NCBI GenBank assembly: GCA_007258455.2
Contig: VDFB02000003.1
Span: forward strand, 39,745,986 to 39,809,985
DNA: 64,000 bases
Source of the DNA: Sequoia sempervirens
Taxonomy: Eukaryota; Streptophyta; Pinopsida; Cupressales; Cupressaceae
Direction: 5' to 3'
The position numbers were made by a program, and so were the translations under genes. Below, in pieces: positions 10,978 to 22,150 of this stretch; within the stretch, counting starts at the first letter, position 1; every line of letters begins with the position of its first letter. Under the pieces are notes generated by a model. It had not been told where the DNA came from. It made no database searches and saw only the letters and a list, made by a program, of their open reading frames with translations.

Positions 10978-11619
10978 ATGAATACCCCAATTAGGCTAGT
11001 GTCGCTTAAGTCCCCGATTGCCTTCCTAGGAGAGATTTCTACCAGACAGTTAAAGAGAATGACGAAGAACAAGCATTCACTGTCCATTATAGCCATAAAG
11101 TGGGTCTTGGGATGGAACTGCCTTGAGTACGAGGACAAGTATCGAGTCAACACTGATGTGTGCTCACACTTTGTCGCCTCCATGCTAGATATAGGAATTC
11201 CCAAGCCACTAATTCTTTGTTTGGTGAAGGAAATTTTCCCCAAGAAATACTTGAACAACCTTGGTGAGATTGTTGCAAATGCTGCATATGGTGGGGGAAT
11301 TCCGACTACGAGTGACCTTTGTAGGTTTATAGAAGAGGATGTTTTCGTGCCATGGATGCCCTTTCTGAGTGGCTTTCACCTCCAGATGCGATATGAGGAC
11401 CATCAGAGGGTCACTCGAGCGTGCCACTTCCTATTCCACATTTACAATGTGGTGCCATTCTATGACATCGACTAGTACATGGATTTTAGGAACTTGGTGT
11501 TTCCTCCTCCTGCCTTTGCACCATTGGACGATTTTTTTACTACTGATTCCCCCATGGATGAGGATATTGTGGATGCTGCCATTGATGCATCCATTGCTAC
11601 TGCTCACACTGTGAATTGA
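10978..11619 (+). pseudogene. Element A antisense ORF, unknown protein with one in-frame stop
   Basis: A 213-codon frame opens MNTPIRLVSLKSPIAFLGEI and closes with SPMDEDIVDAAIDASIATAH and TGA at 11617-11619. A single TAG at 11473-11475 interrupts it after VVPFYDID, and the same frame continues cleanly with YMDFRNLVFPPPAFAPLDDF. The body contains WVLGWNCLEYEDKYRV, DVCSHFVASMLDIGIPKPL and GGGIPTTSDLCRFIEEDV. It runs against the direction of element A, between integrase and the sense accessory ORF, with a TATA box 170 bp upstream and AATAAA-like sequence near 11991. Tat elements are known for antisense ORFs in this zone. I do not recognise the domain. Confidence 0.6.
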
Positions 11620-12072
11620 AGACCTGTGTTTTTCTTTTTCTTTCTTTCAAAAAACTCATAGTAATTAGTCTCTTTTTGTATACGTCCCTGAAATGTCTTT
11701 TTCGTAGTATATAACAGAAGCATAATACATATACTTTTGGAAACGTGGCCTTATGAGCCATTTTGAAAATGTAAATATCAAAGTATATATAATGAAAATA
11801 TGTCATTATAATTATCTTGTTGTCTTCTCCTGGTTCTACAACTGGGTTATTTTTCTCTTCCAACATGTATGCATGAATCTCGGTTTTGCATGTGGGTGTT
11901 TAATTTTTGCTCTGTTCAACTATGAGTTTATTTCCTTTACTCTCTACAATAATGGGTCACTGTTTCTTTTCACCACAAACCATAGGATAAAATAAAAAGA
12001 CTAACCAACAAAACAAAAAGGGAAAGAAGGGAAAAGCATATTTACATATTTACATGAATATGAAAAGCAAGC
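11620..12072. other. AT-rich spacer between antisense ORF and integrase of element A
   Basis: There is no gene. It would hold the 3' ends of both the antisense transcript (AATAAA-like at 11991) and the pol reading frame, whose stop is at 12073. Confidence 0.5.
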
Positions 12073-13320
12073 TTAATTGAATAATTTCAAATGAATTCCA
12101 TTGACCAAAATCCCCAACGCTTCTTCTTCCATAGTCTCTAACTCCTATGCATTTTCCTCCTTGCATTGAATTATCCTAAATTCTCCTTCCTAAAGGCTGT
12201 CAAACTTTCCATGCTGACCCGACTTTGCGGCCCTTTCGTTAAACTTTAGCACCAAGTCTCTGCACTTTAGGCCTTGGTTGAACACTTTCTTGTCAAACCA
12301 CCTATTAACCACTTGTTTGTGGTTAGTCATGAAGGTTAGGGACTTTTCCATTTTTTCTTGTACTTCTAGCAACTCGGCTAATCATACCTCCATTACGCTG
12401 TTTTGTTCTACTTCGAGAGATTTTAGCAATTGCAGTGCCGAAATCTCCATAGAGATAGGAAATAATGCCTCTTTTCCATAAACTAGCTCACACAGCGAAG
12501 TCTTAAGGACTTGATTTAGAGTTATGTGGTCCACCTAGAGTATTGTTTGGAGATTTTTGTGCCACTCTCTTTGATATTCTAACCTAATTCTTTTGAGGAG
12601 TCAGACCATATTCTTGTTTGTTGATTTAGCTAGGCCATTCCCCTGCGGGTAGTAATTTGATGATGTTTTAAGGAATATGTCGTGTGTAAGTGTGAATTGA
12701 CTTACCTTGGAGCCTAGGAAGGCCTTAGCATTGTCGAAGATGATAGTTTTGAGTGGGACAAATCTCGCCACCAATTCCTCTAGGAAATCCACTATCTCTA
12801 CCTCTATCACATTTTTGAGTGGCACAACTTCGATCCATCTCATGAAGTAATCTGTGGCTATTAAAATCTATTTATGTCTTGTGTTGGAGGCTGGGTTGAT
12901 CATTCCGATGAAGTCTAAACCCCATTGCATGAATGGCTCATCAACTACTATCAAATTGAGGGGCATTGTAGAATTCTTTCTTCTTCCTACCAAAAATTGA
13001 CATTCTTTGCAAGTTTTCACCAGGGAGTGGGAATCATTGAATAACATCAACCAAAAGTACCCCACACACATGATTTTGATGGTGGTTGTTTTTGCAGAGA
13101 AATGTCCACTTGAAGGACTACTATGGTAAGTGTCAAGGATCCTTTTTGCTTGCTTTGTGGTAACGCATCGTAATAGAACACCGTTGAAATTTATTTTGAA
13201 CAAGATCCCTTCGATAAGCACGAATCTGCTATTTTGTAGTCGGTAGAATCTCCTTTTATGAGAAGGAAGGCCTGATGGATACTTTCCTATAAGCATAAAC
13301 CTCACTCTATCTATGAGCCA
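12073..13320 (-). pseudogene. Element A integrase
   Basis: Integrase inserts the cDNA copy into the host genome. The reading holds the zinc-binding H-H-C-C domain (HSSPSSGH ... CKECQ, 13140-13010), the first catalytic Asp in QWGLDFIGMI, and the second in FDNAKAFLGSKV (about 12735). The third catalytic residue is lost: NGLAKSTNKNM has Lys where the family has Glu (codon aaa near 12635). A stop lies in the core after ASNTRHK, and the C-terminal region ends HLKLFN and a stop at 12073. There is no chromodomain. The protein could not work even if the stops were ignored. Confidence 0.85.
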
Positions 13321-15049
13321 ACAACCTTTGGACTTTGACTTGTTTGTTAGGACTAGTTTTGGCTACTCTTCTTTGGGGGTCATTTCTTCCTCACGTGCAA
13401 GATACTCACACAGTCCTCTTCCTCGAACAGTCTTGGTAGGCTTGACCTCAATGTCATACTCGAGGATCTTGGTGATCCAATTAGATCTTTTCTAGGTGAT
13501 TTCTCCTTCCATGATGTATTCATGCACACTAGAATGTGCAACATAGACAATCACATTATTGCAAGAGATTAGGTGTGAACTTCTCGAGTCCCTTAACTAT
13601 GGAAAACACTCGCCTTTCTACAAAATTGTAGTTTGTTTCATATTCCTTCAGGGTCCAGGAGTGAAATGCTATCATATTTTCTCCCTTTCCCTTGTTATCT
13701 TTCTGATTTAAAATAGTAGCAATGCTCGACTTGCTACTGAATACATACATTATAAAGTCATTTGATAGGTCTGGGTTAACCAAAACAGGAGCAAAAGAGA
13801 TAGTATCCTTGACCTTCTCAAAGGATTCTCTGGCTTCTTTTGTCCATTTGAATATTTGATCCTTTTTCAGCATTAGGGTAATTGGCTTGATTATTCCTGC
13901 AAAATCAAAAATAAATTTGCTAACAAAATTTACCTTTCCCAAGAAGGATTGAATGCCCTTCTTGTTGACCGAGAGAGGAAGCTCTTTGATTACTTTCTCC
14001 CATTCAAGATCAATTGAAATTCCTTCTTTAGAAACTATGTGCCCCGGTAGTTTTCCTTGCGATACTCCAAAGACACATTTTTTTGGGTTCAGGGATATCT
14101 CAAACTCTTGGCATTTCTTGAACACCATCTCAAGGTGATCAAAATGATCATCCTTGAATTTGGAGAACATGGTCAAATCATCTAAATAGATTAGGATAAT
14201 CTTATTGATTAATTCACTGAAAATGATATCCATTGCCTGTTGAAAGGTAGCTCTTGCATTTGAGAGGCCAAATGACATTTTAGTGTATACAAACATACCC
14301 CACTTGGTAGTGAATGTTGTCTTATGTTGATCCTCCTCTTTGACCCAGATTTGATTGTAATTGAAGAAACTATCCAATAGGGAGAACATCTCCAATCCTG
14401 CAAATGTTTGCAAGATTGACTCCATCGAAGGTAGTGGGTAATGATCCTTCAGGGATGCTCTGTTTAGGTCTCGAATGTCCACACATAGGCGAATATCTCC
14501 ATTTTTCTTTCAGACCAAAACAAAATTGGATACCCACGTGCTATACTTGATCGAGAAGACAAGTCACGACTAGATAAGCTTTGTCAATTCTTACACCATA
14601 GGTGCTTCAATCTTGGGATTGATTGATCTTTGTTTTTGGCGGATGGGCTTTGCACCTTCTGCCAACTCTATTGTGTGCTGAATGATATCGAGATCGTATC
14701 CCCTGAGGTCGTTGTATGAACAGGCCACCACTCCTTCATATTTATCATAGAAGTTGATAAGTATTTCTTTATCATGATGCGGGACGTCCTTCCCGAATTT
14801 GAGCTTTCTTCCATTCCTGACCTGCAAGTCTGCATAGTCACTTTTTTCTGCAACAAACTTCTGCTTGTCATTTCTTGCATCGTCACAATCGAAAAAGTTT
14901 TCGAGCATGACTAATCTTTTTGGAAGCTTTTTGGATTTCAGTTGGATGATCTTTCCCTCATAGGCCTCAACAATCTTTGGTTGGAGTTGGTCAACAAACT
15001 CTCCTGACAGCTGGATGAACGAGGCAATGTGTTCATCACTGTCAAACAC
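13321..15049 (-). pseudogene. Element A reverse transcriptase and RNase H
   Basis: Reverse transcriptase copies the element RNA and RNase H degrades the RNA strand. Upstream of the palm, 15049-14591 ends in GAKPIRQKQRSINPKIEAPM, the usual lead-in to gypsy RT. The palm (14482 down) has MDIRDLNRASLKDHYPLPSM, MSFGLSNARATFQQAM, the catalytic YLDD at 14177-14188, and NPKKCVFGV. The RNase H part follows (MIAFHSWTLKEYETNYNFVE) and its tail, EYDIEVKPT, is in a shifted frame near 13450. Frameshifts and stops lie near 14490-14590 and 13556. There is no second RNase H between this domain and the integrase. Confidence 0.9.
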
Positions 15050-15099
15050 TTGTCAGCTTTGGTCATTGTCGGGAATCATCAGTCAGACTATTACTCATA

Positions 15100-15816
15100 T
15101 GGAATGTTTTTTGTGAATGAGATCGGAGGTAGGATCAAACTGAGATCCAACTGACGCCATGCAATCCACATCTGCATTTTGTTCTCGAGGCACTGTCTGA
15201 ATGTTGAAGGCTTCAAAACCCTTGATCAGGTCCCAAACTCGGTGTCTGTAAGATCACATGTAGATATGCTTGGCCATAGAGACACCTCAGACTTGATTAA
15301 CTACTAGTTCAGAATCCCTGAACACCATCAATTTCTTAATGCCCATCCATTTTTCAAGGTTGATACCTTGCACTAGTCCTTCGTATTCAGCTTCATTGCT
15401 CGAGAAAGCGAATTGGAAGCTGAAAGACCTCAATGTCTTTCATTATGTGGGGATATTAAACATATCACAACTCGTATGCCATTCTTGCATCTAGCTCTAT
15501 CAAACTGCAACGTCCACAGTTCAGAGGCTAGACCATTTTTGGATCTTTTGGAAACCTTTGGGAGCACTTGATCTTCATTGTAGATGACATAGGTGCCTAG
15601 CTCGGTAGCATGGTAGTTTCCAAAAGGGTCAGTATCTATATGTTCGCTCAAGAGAGCATATTTTTGATCATCCCAATCTCCGGTCACTTTTTCACCTTCT
15701 AGTAGCTCAACGCAACACATTTCTTGCTTGGTGATAGAGGTATGCGTGGCTTCAAAATTGATCATGGATTCATCGGCTACATGCTCCAAATGTAAAGCTT
15801 CAAATTCTATCTTCAT
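15100..15816 (-). pseudogene. Element A additional RNase H, placed before RT
   Basis: The minus strand gives the four acidic sites of a plant-type RNase H: Asp in ELWTLQFDRARCKNG, Glu in SSNEAEYEGLVQGINL, Asp in MVFRDSELVVNQV, and Asp in REQNADVDCMASVG. Spacing fits the family and GFEAFNIQTVPREQNADVDC is typical of the end of the domain. A frameshift near 15440 and two stops (after VVNQV and after HIYM) break it. The acidic segment before it (MKIEFEALHLEHVADESMIN, 15816) links it to protease. In most described Tat elements, including element B here, this domain sits after RT-RNase H; here it clearly precedes RT. Confidence 0.85.
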
Positions 15817-15839
15817 TTTTTCACCATGCTTAATTCAAA

Positions 15840-16451
15840 GGATCAAATGTGACCAATCCAGGGATAGGTATCCACCCACTTTTGAAGTAAATTCTTGAGA
15901 TAGACAAAGGCTGAACATGGGGGAACATCTATGATCATAGTGTCTTGTGGCATAGTGATAATAGGGCAAGAAAATAGAGTCAAGGGAAGTTCCTTGATGA
16001 TGCCTACAATTTTGACTCTATTTCCATCAAACTACATCACTCCTCTTTTCAAGGGTTCATAGCTGAGTCTTAAAGCCTCAACTATTTGTTTAGGCATAAC
16101 TATGGTGCTAGCACCAAAATCAATCATGGAATTGTGCAATAATTTCTCCCCTACAATGAGCGTTAAGAAGAAGGGTTGATGCTTTGGCTTATCTCTTACC
16201 TCAGCAGGGGCTTCCACTTTATTATTCATAAGAAATTTAGTAGGAGATGGTTGATCAACAACCTTTGCTTTGGGAAATTGCTCCATCGGTACCGAGCTTA
16301 CATCTTCCCAGAGAGCTTTTTGTAGTAGCATCTTCTGTTTCAGGATGGCTAGGATATCCCACAGAGACACATTAGCGGTTGATTTCTTCAATTGTTCCAC
16401 TACGTTGAACGGTGGCAGATTCAAAGGTTTCTCCTCCTTTTCTCTTATCAT
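15840..16451 (-). pseudogene. Element A aspartic protease
   Basis: Protease cleaves the gag-pol polyprotein. The active-site stretch reads LLHNSMIDFGASTIVMPKQI, with D-F-G-A-S in place of the usual D-[ST]-G-A, and the domain continues RLSYEPLKRGVM. It is preceded by a hydrophilic linker (VEAPAEVRDKPKHQPFF). It ends at a stop near 16032, and a shifted frame continues to about 15840. Confidence 0.8.
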
Positions 16452-16479
16452 AATAATCTCCTTCCCCAGCTAATATTAT

Positions 16480-17329
16480 GGTATTACTGTCGAGGTACTA
16501 TGTATCTGCTCAGGGGTACCTTTGGGTTGTGAACTGACTAGTTGCGGGACAAATGGTTTGCCCGTAAATCTCCTCTTTGATGGAGCATTGTAATTGGATT
16601 GTACTTGCAATGTTTTAGATGTGGATGTATCATTGGCAAACACCGCTTCTCTGTCTGAACTTAGATTAGTGCTTTGTAGTAGAGTGGGTACTGATACCAT
16701 TTGATTCATTGTTTGCGCTTGTAGATTTGTCCGAGCGCCTCCTTGGAACTAATTTTTTTGGTAAGATGAACTTCTACCTTGATAATTTTGGTAGGTAGGC
16801 TTTGGAAGTGCGGCCTGGTTGTGCTTGATAACAATTATCTCATTAACAATCATCTGCAACATTTCTTTGAACTCACTCATCTCCTCCTTTGAAGAGCTGG
16901 ATGTGGAGGTAGTATTCTGTGTCGTGCTCGGGTACGTGTACATGGATTGGGGAGGAGCCGATGTGCTAGTAGAAGGAATCTCCTAGGCAGGAACTATTAT
17001 CTCAAGGAATATAGGAATGATGGGCCAAGGTGGTAATTTCCTGGTGTCTATCAAATTTTTCTCCACTTTGACAACAATGCTATATGCACCTGGTAGTGTA
17101 GTTCTGCCAAGGGATTGAATCATCATTGAAATGTCAGGATTGATGGACTTTATGTACAACATGAATTCCAGATCTGGCGGCGGGCGGATATCAACTTGAA
17201 TCATTTTCCAGCTTGTATGGAACCAAGCATTGAAGTCAGCCATGGCTTCGTGCGGGGCCTATTTTATGATTGAGAGATGGTAATAGAGCAACGATCGATC
17301 TCCTTCATTAAAAAATCTTTGATAGAAAG
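16480..17329 (-). pseudogene. Element A gag, C-terminal half
   Basis: Gag forms the virus-like particle. The reading enters at 17329 as FYQRFFNEGDRSLLYHHLS, which continues exactly the half that stops at 48905, so this is the point where element B inserted. It goes on with MADFNAWFHTSWKMIQVDIR and a Ser/Thr-rich tail (SSSSKEEMSEFKEMLQMIVN, then SKRRFTGKPFVPQLVSSQPK). No CCHC knuckle is visible. One stop lies near 17252. Confidence 0.85.
17325..17329. repeat. Target site duplication of element B, left
   Basis: gaaag directly precedes TGTAGAACC. The same five bases follow the right LTR at 48900-48904. Confidence 0.9.
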
Positions 17330-18582
17330 TGTAGAACCCCAATCCTAATACCTACAAAACAAAATAAACAAACACATAGTTAGATAAAATGCAAGTAATA
17401 ATCAAGATTACCCATGTGAAATCCATTAGAAATACTCAAAATAGGAAACAAGAATGAAGAATACAATGAGAAAACAATAAAATCCTAATTAAGAAAGAAA
17501 ACTCTTGACCCCATGGGGGAATTGGTGCTAATTTGATGTGAAAATTGGCCCTTTCCCAACTCCTATGATGCAATGTTGATGAGTGATGAAGGTTGATCCA
17601 CTTTGCTGAAGATTCAATTGAGCTCCATGATGAAAAATCTGCATAACCTAGCTAAGACTTTGATAAAATTGATGAAAAATAGATATGCTTGAGGATAAAA
17701 TTGAGTATAGTAAACTTTCTCAAATTGTGGATGATCAAAATTAGGAGAGAAGCCTCTTATTTATAGAAAGACAAGATGGAGAAATGCAAAATGGGATGAA
17801 TGTGGGATCATTCTATACCCAATGGGCAAGTGCTACTTGTCAAGATGTGAATGGGCAAAGGATGTGCACATTTTGATGAATGTTCCCATAAATGCAATTA
17901 GGTGGAATTTGAAAATAGTGAAATGACATGCAAGAGGGAAAAATGAATGACTTAAATGCCACTTGGCTCAATGCACAAGGACATGTAAGAAGGAATGAAT
18001 GTCTTGTTGGAATGACAAATCCACTTGGAGGGATTTTCAAACTTGAAGGAATATTCCTCTAAAGATGCCAAGTTGAGAGAAAATAGGGATTTAATAAATC
18101 TATTAAATGTATTTTCATGTGCAAGTGGAAAAATCTAGAGAAATTTGGAGATTAGGATTAGATTAATGGTTTAATTAATTTAATGAGGGGTTAGATGATG
18201 TGACTATTTGATTTAGATTTATGGGTTGATTTAAATCAAAGGATGAGAAGAATGTGATTTATATTTAATTAAATAAAGTATTTGATTTATTTAACTAAAG
18301 GGGATGATGTTAGATTAAATTAAATAAGGTTTAATTTATTTAATTTAATAGGGTGACTTTAGAGATTTAATCAAATAAAATGAATTATTTAATTAAATAG
18401 AGACTTAGGGTTAATTAGATTAGATTGATTGATTTAATTAACAAGAGAGAATGACTTAATTAGATAAATGATTATTTATTTAATTAAGGGATGGAGAGTG
18501 ATGATAAGTTGAGAAGGTGATTCAAGACGAAATGGTGTTAGTAATCGGGATCAAGTATGTCGGTATATTTTCCATGTCTACA
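17330..18582 (-). repeat. Element B 3' LTR, full length
   Basis: 1253 bp with TGTAGAACC...TGTCTACA termini. It contains a TATA box on the minus strand (TATAAATA at 17758-17765) that the other LTR has lost. Confidence 0.95.
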
Positions 18583-18597
18583 TTTTGCCCCTCTTTG
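18583..18597 (-). promoter_or_regulatory. Element B polypurine tract
   Basis: Minus strand caaagaggggcaaaa abuts the 3' LTR. This is the plus-strand priming site of reverse transcription. Confidence 0.85.
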
Positions 18598-19020
18598 AAG
18601 CGATGCACTTGCTGCATCAGTTCAAAGAATAAACTGTCTCGATCAAAAGTCAAAATTTTTTGATTTCAAAATTTTCCCCACTACTGCCCCAGTGAGAGAA
18701 AACATGCCGATATACTGCCCCCTCGAGAGATCAGATGAAAATTCATATTTTTGGATGATCTCTTGAAAAAAGAGGACAAGGTGCCTGATGGGTCCAGAAA
18801 AGCTCTAGGATGCAAAAAAATGAGATAAAACGTAAAAAATGGTGCAAAATGGTCCTCGGTTGGGCAAAAACAGGATCGAGGGACCAAAACCCTAGCTGGA
18901 TGACTAAACAATGTAAAAAAACCCTAATTTTTAAGCTTAAATAGGCCTTGAGGGGCCACTTCCAATTCACTTTCACGTTCAGCCTTCAGAGATTTTGCAA
19001 TTTTGAGCTCTAACCCCTTC

Positions 19021-21227
19021 ATGAGATGGCACAGCATCAGCTTCCCGGCCACACCTCGAATTGAGTATGCAGACACTAGAGGCTACCTGGCATTGGACCA
19101 CTAGTGAGTCAACTTGACCTGACTTCATTTTTTGATTTTCGTGCACATTTATTAGTCTAGGAAACTTAGTTTTTAGGAGTGGTCCTATACTGCACCGCTC
19201 CAAACTCTCTTTCGGCACCGCGTGGCCTCAAACTATGCCATATTCGTGAGTAGCGATGCTGTGATGCAATTTGGAATTAGGGTTTAAATTCCAAACCCAA
19301 CCGCATACGAAAAGTGCACCGTGGTGGCACATTTTGCAAATTAGGGTTTAGGTTAAATTGGGCTGCCTATGCAAACTACAACACCATGACGAAGTTTGAG
19401 GTTTAAAGACTCCTAGCGGCGTAGTTTGAAACTTTCAAACTGCACTGCACCCACATACAGTGACGCTGAGACAAATCATGATCATGATTTTTGATGAATT
19501 TTAACAGGGTGAATTTCTTGATACAAGAGGAGATGATGATACTATATTCACATGAGTACAGGTCTCAAGATCTTTTCAGTATTTTGGATGATATGCCCAA
19601 GCGACAACAGGAGCACCTAGGGCAGATCGGACTTTGGTATATCGCTTATGCTTGGCCCGTTTAGACACACTTGGGTATGCTGATGAAACTCACTAAGAGA
19701 TGGAACAACGAGACATCCTCCTTCCACCTCTTGACAGGTGAGGCAAAAGTCACACTAGAGGACGTATGGCAGATCCATAGATTTCCCATCTGCAAAAGCG
19801 CGTGATATATGACGTGGATGCCAGGAGGGAGGCCTACTACGATGTTATGGGCCAGGACGAGCTTGTTTTCTATAAGGGTCAGATTGAGGTAGATCGTTAT
19901 AGGCTCTTTGTATCACCCTTCCACCTTGTTATTGCAACTATCATATTGGGTCTTGTCGCACTAGATCGACGAGGCCGATACTTTAGTCCTGGATGGGGGA
20001 TCGCTTGGGAGCGCATGGTTCGGTGATGAACATGCTTTTCTTGGGGACTAGTTCTTCTAGCCTCACTATACAGAGATCTGCATGAGTTCGCATATTTGGA
20101 TGGACGAGCTCTTGGGGCTGGCGTTACACTGCTTCACATCTGGGCTTGGGAGCACATCGCTGTGCTTCGTTTGAGGGTCATTCCTATAGATATGGATCCA
20201 GATGATCCAGTGGTTTGGTGATACAAAGGAGGGGTTTCCTTTACCCACACAGGACAACATGGGATTCCTCATTGGATGAGAGTTTTGGATGATATACGGG
20301 TGTTCACATGGCAACCATACCTTGGATGGTCTACATGGTACGATGATGTATGTAATATATTTTCTTTGTCTGCCAGGACAGGTTGATGTAGGGCAGGGAA
20401 CACATGATGCTCGAGATGTACCTACTAGGAAGGGTTCAAAGGAAATTCAGCGAGCGACAGGATAGGCCAGATGATCAGTATGTGGCGATTTTTGCACGGA
20501 CGACGAGCTAGAGTTCCTGGGGCTGTTATATACCTGCACATGAGACAGTGTAGAGTTTTATGTAGCTGGTGGCTAGGCCATGGCCGTATGATTAGGGACA
20601 GGCCAATGTAGGGACCACACAAGCATACAATGATTGGTTTCGGCCACCTCTTCGATTTATAGTGCCAAGGACACCATCCGCTCAATGCAGGGCCAGATGA
20701 AGAGGGGTAGGTCGAGGCTGAGGGGATGAAGACGGGGGCTGAGGAGGGGGAGGACCACCACCACATCAACTAGATTAGGACCGAGGGCCATAGGATCAAC
20801 CACTCCCAGATCCGCAGGTGGGTGAGCAGAGACAGGATGTCCCTAGATAGGATCAGGACCAAGGACGACACGATGGGCACCAGGAAAGGGTTTCGAAACC
20901 ACCTAGAGATGGGGATCAAGATCAGCCACCCATGTAGCCAAGGACACAACCAGACCCAGAGATGGGCATATTATTTAGCTTCAAGCATGAATACAAGTAT
21001 TGACAGCTAAGAGGGATCAACTGCGGGTAGAGCGGGACCAAGCGGTCCAACAGAGATAGGCTACGGAGTTGCAGGCAATGACAGAGATGGGAAGATGGCA
21101 ACAGATAGAGAGTATGTCTGCATCCTCCTCCCAGAGCATGGTGCCACTTCATTCATATAGGGAGGCCATTCAAGAGGCTGACTACTACAAGATGCACTAT
21201 TATCAGGCCATGCCAAGGGAAACCTGA
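19021..21227 (+). pseudogene. Antisense plant mobile domain (PMD) gene inside element B
   Basis: On the plus strand, opposite to element B, a broken reading matches the plant mobile domain (aminotransferase-like/MAIN-like family). It starts ATPRIEYADTRGYLALDH at 19021, then a possible intron (donor CTA/GTGAGT at 19104, acceptor AG at 19507), then FSILDDMPKRQQEHLGQIGL, RWNNETSSFHLLTGEAKVTL, EDVWQIHRFPI, DELVFYKGQIEVDRYRLFVS, GALGAGVTLLHIWAWEHIAV-like sequence near 20110, and HGIPHWMRVLDDIRVFTWQP near 20280. A glutamine-rich coiled tail ends HYYQAMPRET and TGA at 21225-21227. Several frameshifts and stops are present. It lies between pol and the 3' LTR, the usual place for antisense ORFs in Tat elements. 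A TATA-like ttaaatagg lies near 18932. Exon limits are inference. Confidence 0.75.
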
Positions 21228-21429
21228 GTGCCATATTTTTCACAGAGGAAAGACAACAGACCTACAGAGGATCATAGGGAGAGAGCAGGTGGAAAGGGCA
21301 GCAACCAGTAGGGATAGTCTTCATTTTGATTTAGAGACAAGATTATTTTTGTGCCCCATGGGCTCATTTTTGATAGCCCAATGGGCTTTTGTGTATATAT
21401 TTGATACACACTTGATCCGATTCTTTTTG

Positions 21430-22150
21430 TACCATGACAATATATTTATTTTGATGATATTTATCTGATATGACGTGTCCTATTCTACTTCTATGCATTA
21501 TGGATGGATCTTATTTCTATATGTTGTGCAATGTGATGCAATGATGTTCTATGTTATGATGCTATGATGATGATACTATATGATTCTTATGTGATGATAT
21601 ATGGATGCATTTCTTTTCCCTTACCTTTTCTTATGCACTTTTTATGATGTATGCAAAATGTTATGGCATGCAAATGCTTAGACTAACGGATCTATATTAT
21701 GCATAAGATGTATGATATGCACTTTATGATGTTATGATGATGACATGATGAAATGATACTTTATGAAATGATATATGCATGTTTTATGATATGATGTTTA
21801 TGCGAAATGGATATTTTGATATATTGATATGTGATGTATATGTGATGGCATAATGGATGCTTTTATGATATGTCCATATGATTATGGAAATGGATGGTAT
21901 GTATGCATATGATACGATGAATTTTTAATAATGCTGATGTTCATGGTATGCTTGTATGATTATGTAATTGATGTTTATGAGATACATGATATGGATTATA
22001 TGGGATGATTAATGAAATGCTTATGCTATGGTTTATGAGATGCTTAGAATAACCAATCTATATTATGCAAGGATGGAGATGCAATGCATATGGTATGATT
22101 ATGTTTTCTATGTGATATGATATGCAATATGCTAATGGTTTGTCGATGTA
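21430..22150. repeat. Low-complexity ATG/ATGAT-rich tract
   Basis: About 700 bp dominated by atgat, gatg and tatg words (for example tatgatgctatgatgatga near 21557) with no fixed period that I can see. It lies just downstream of the antisense PMD gene, in the 3' region of element B. Confidence 0.7.

Noticed and set aside
12073..17329. In-frame stops as proof of methylation-driven decay
   Set aside because: Many stops fit CGA to TGA, CAG to TAG or TGG to TGA/TAG, but nearly all transitions that create stops have this form, so without CG/CHG depletion counts it proves little.
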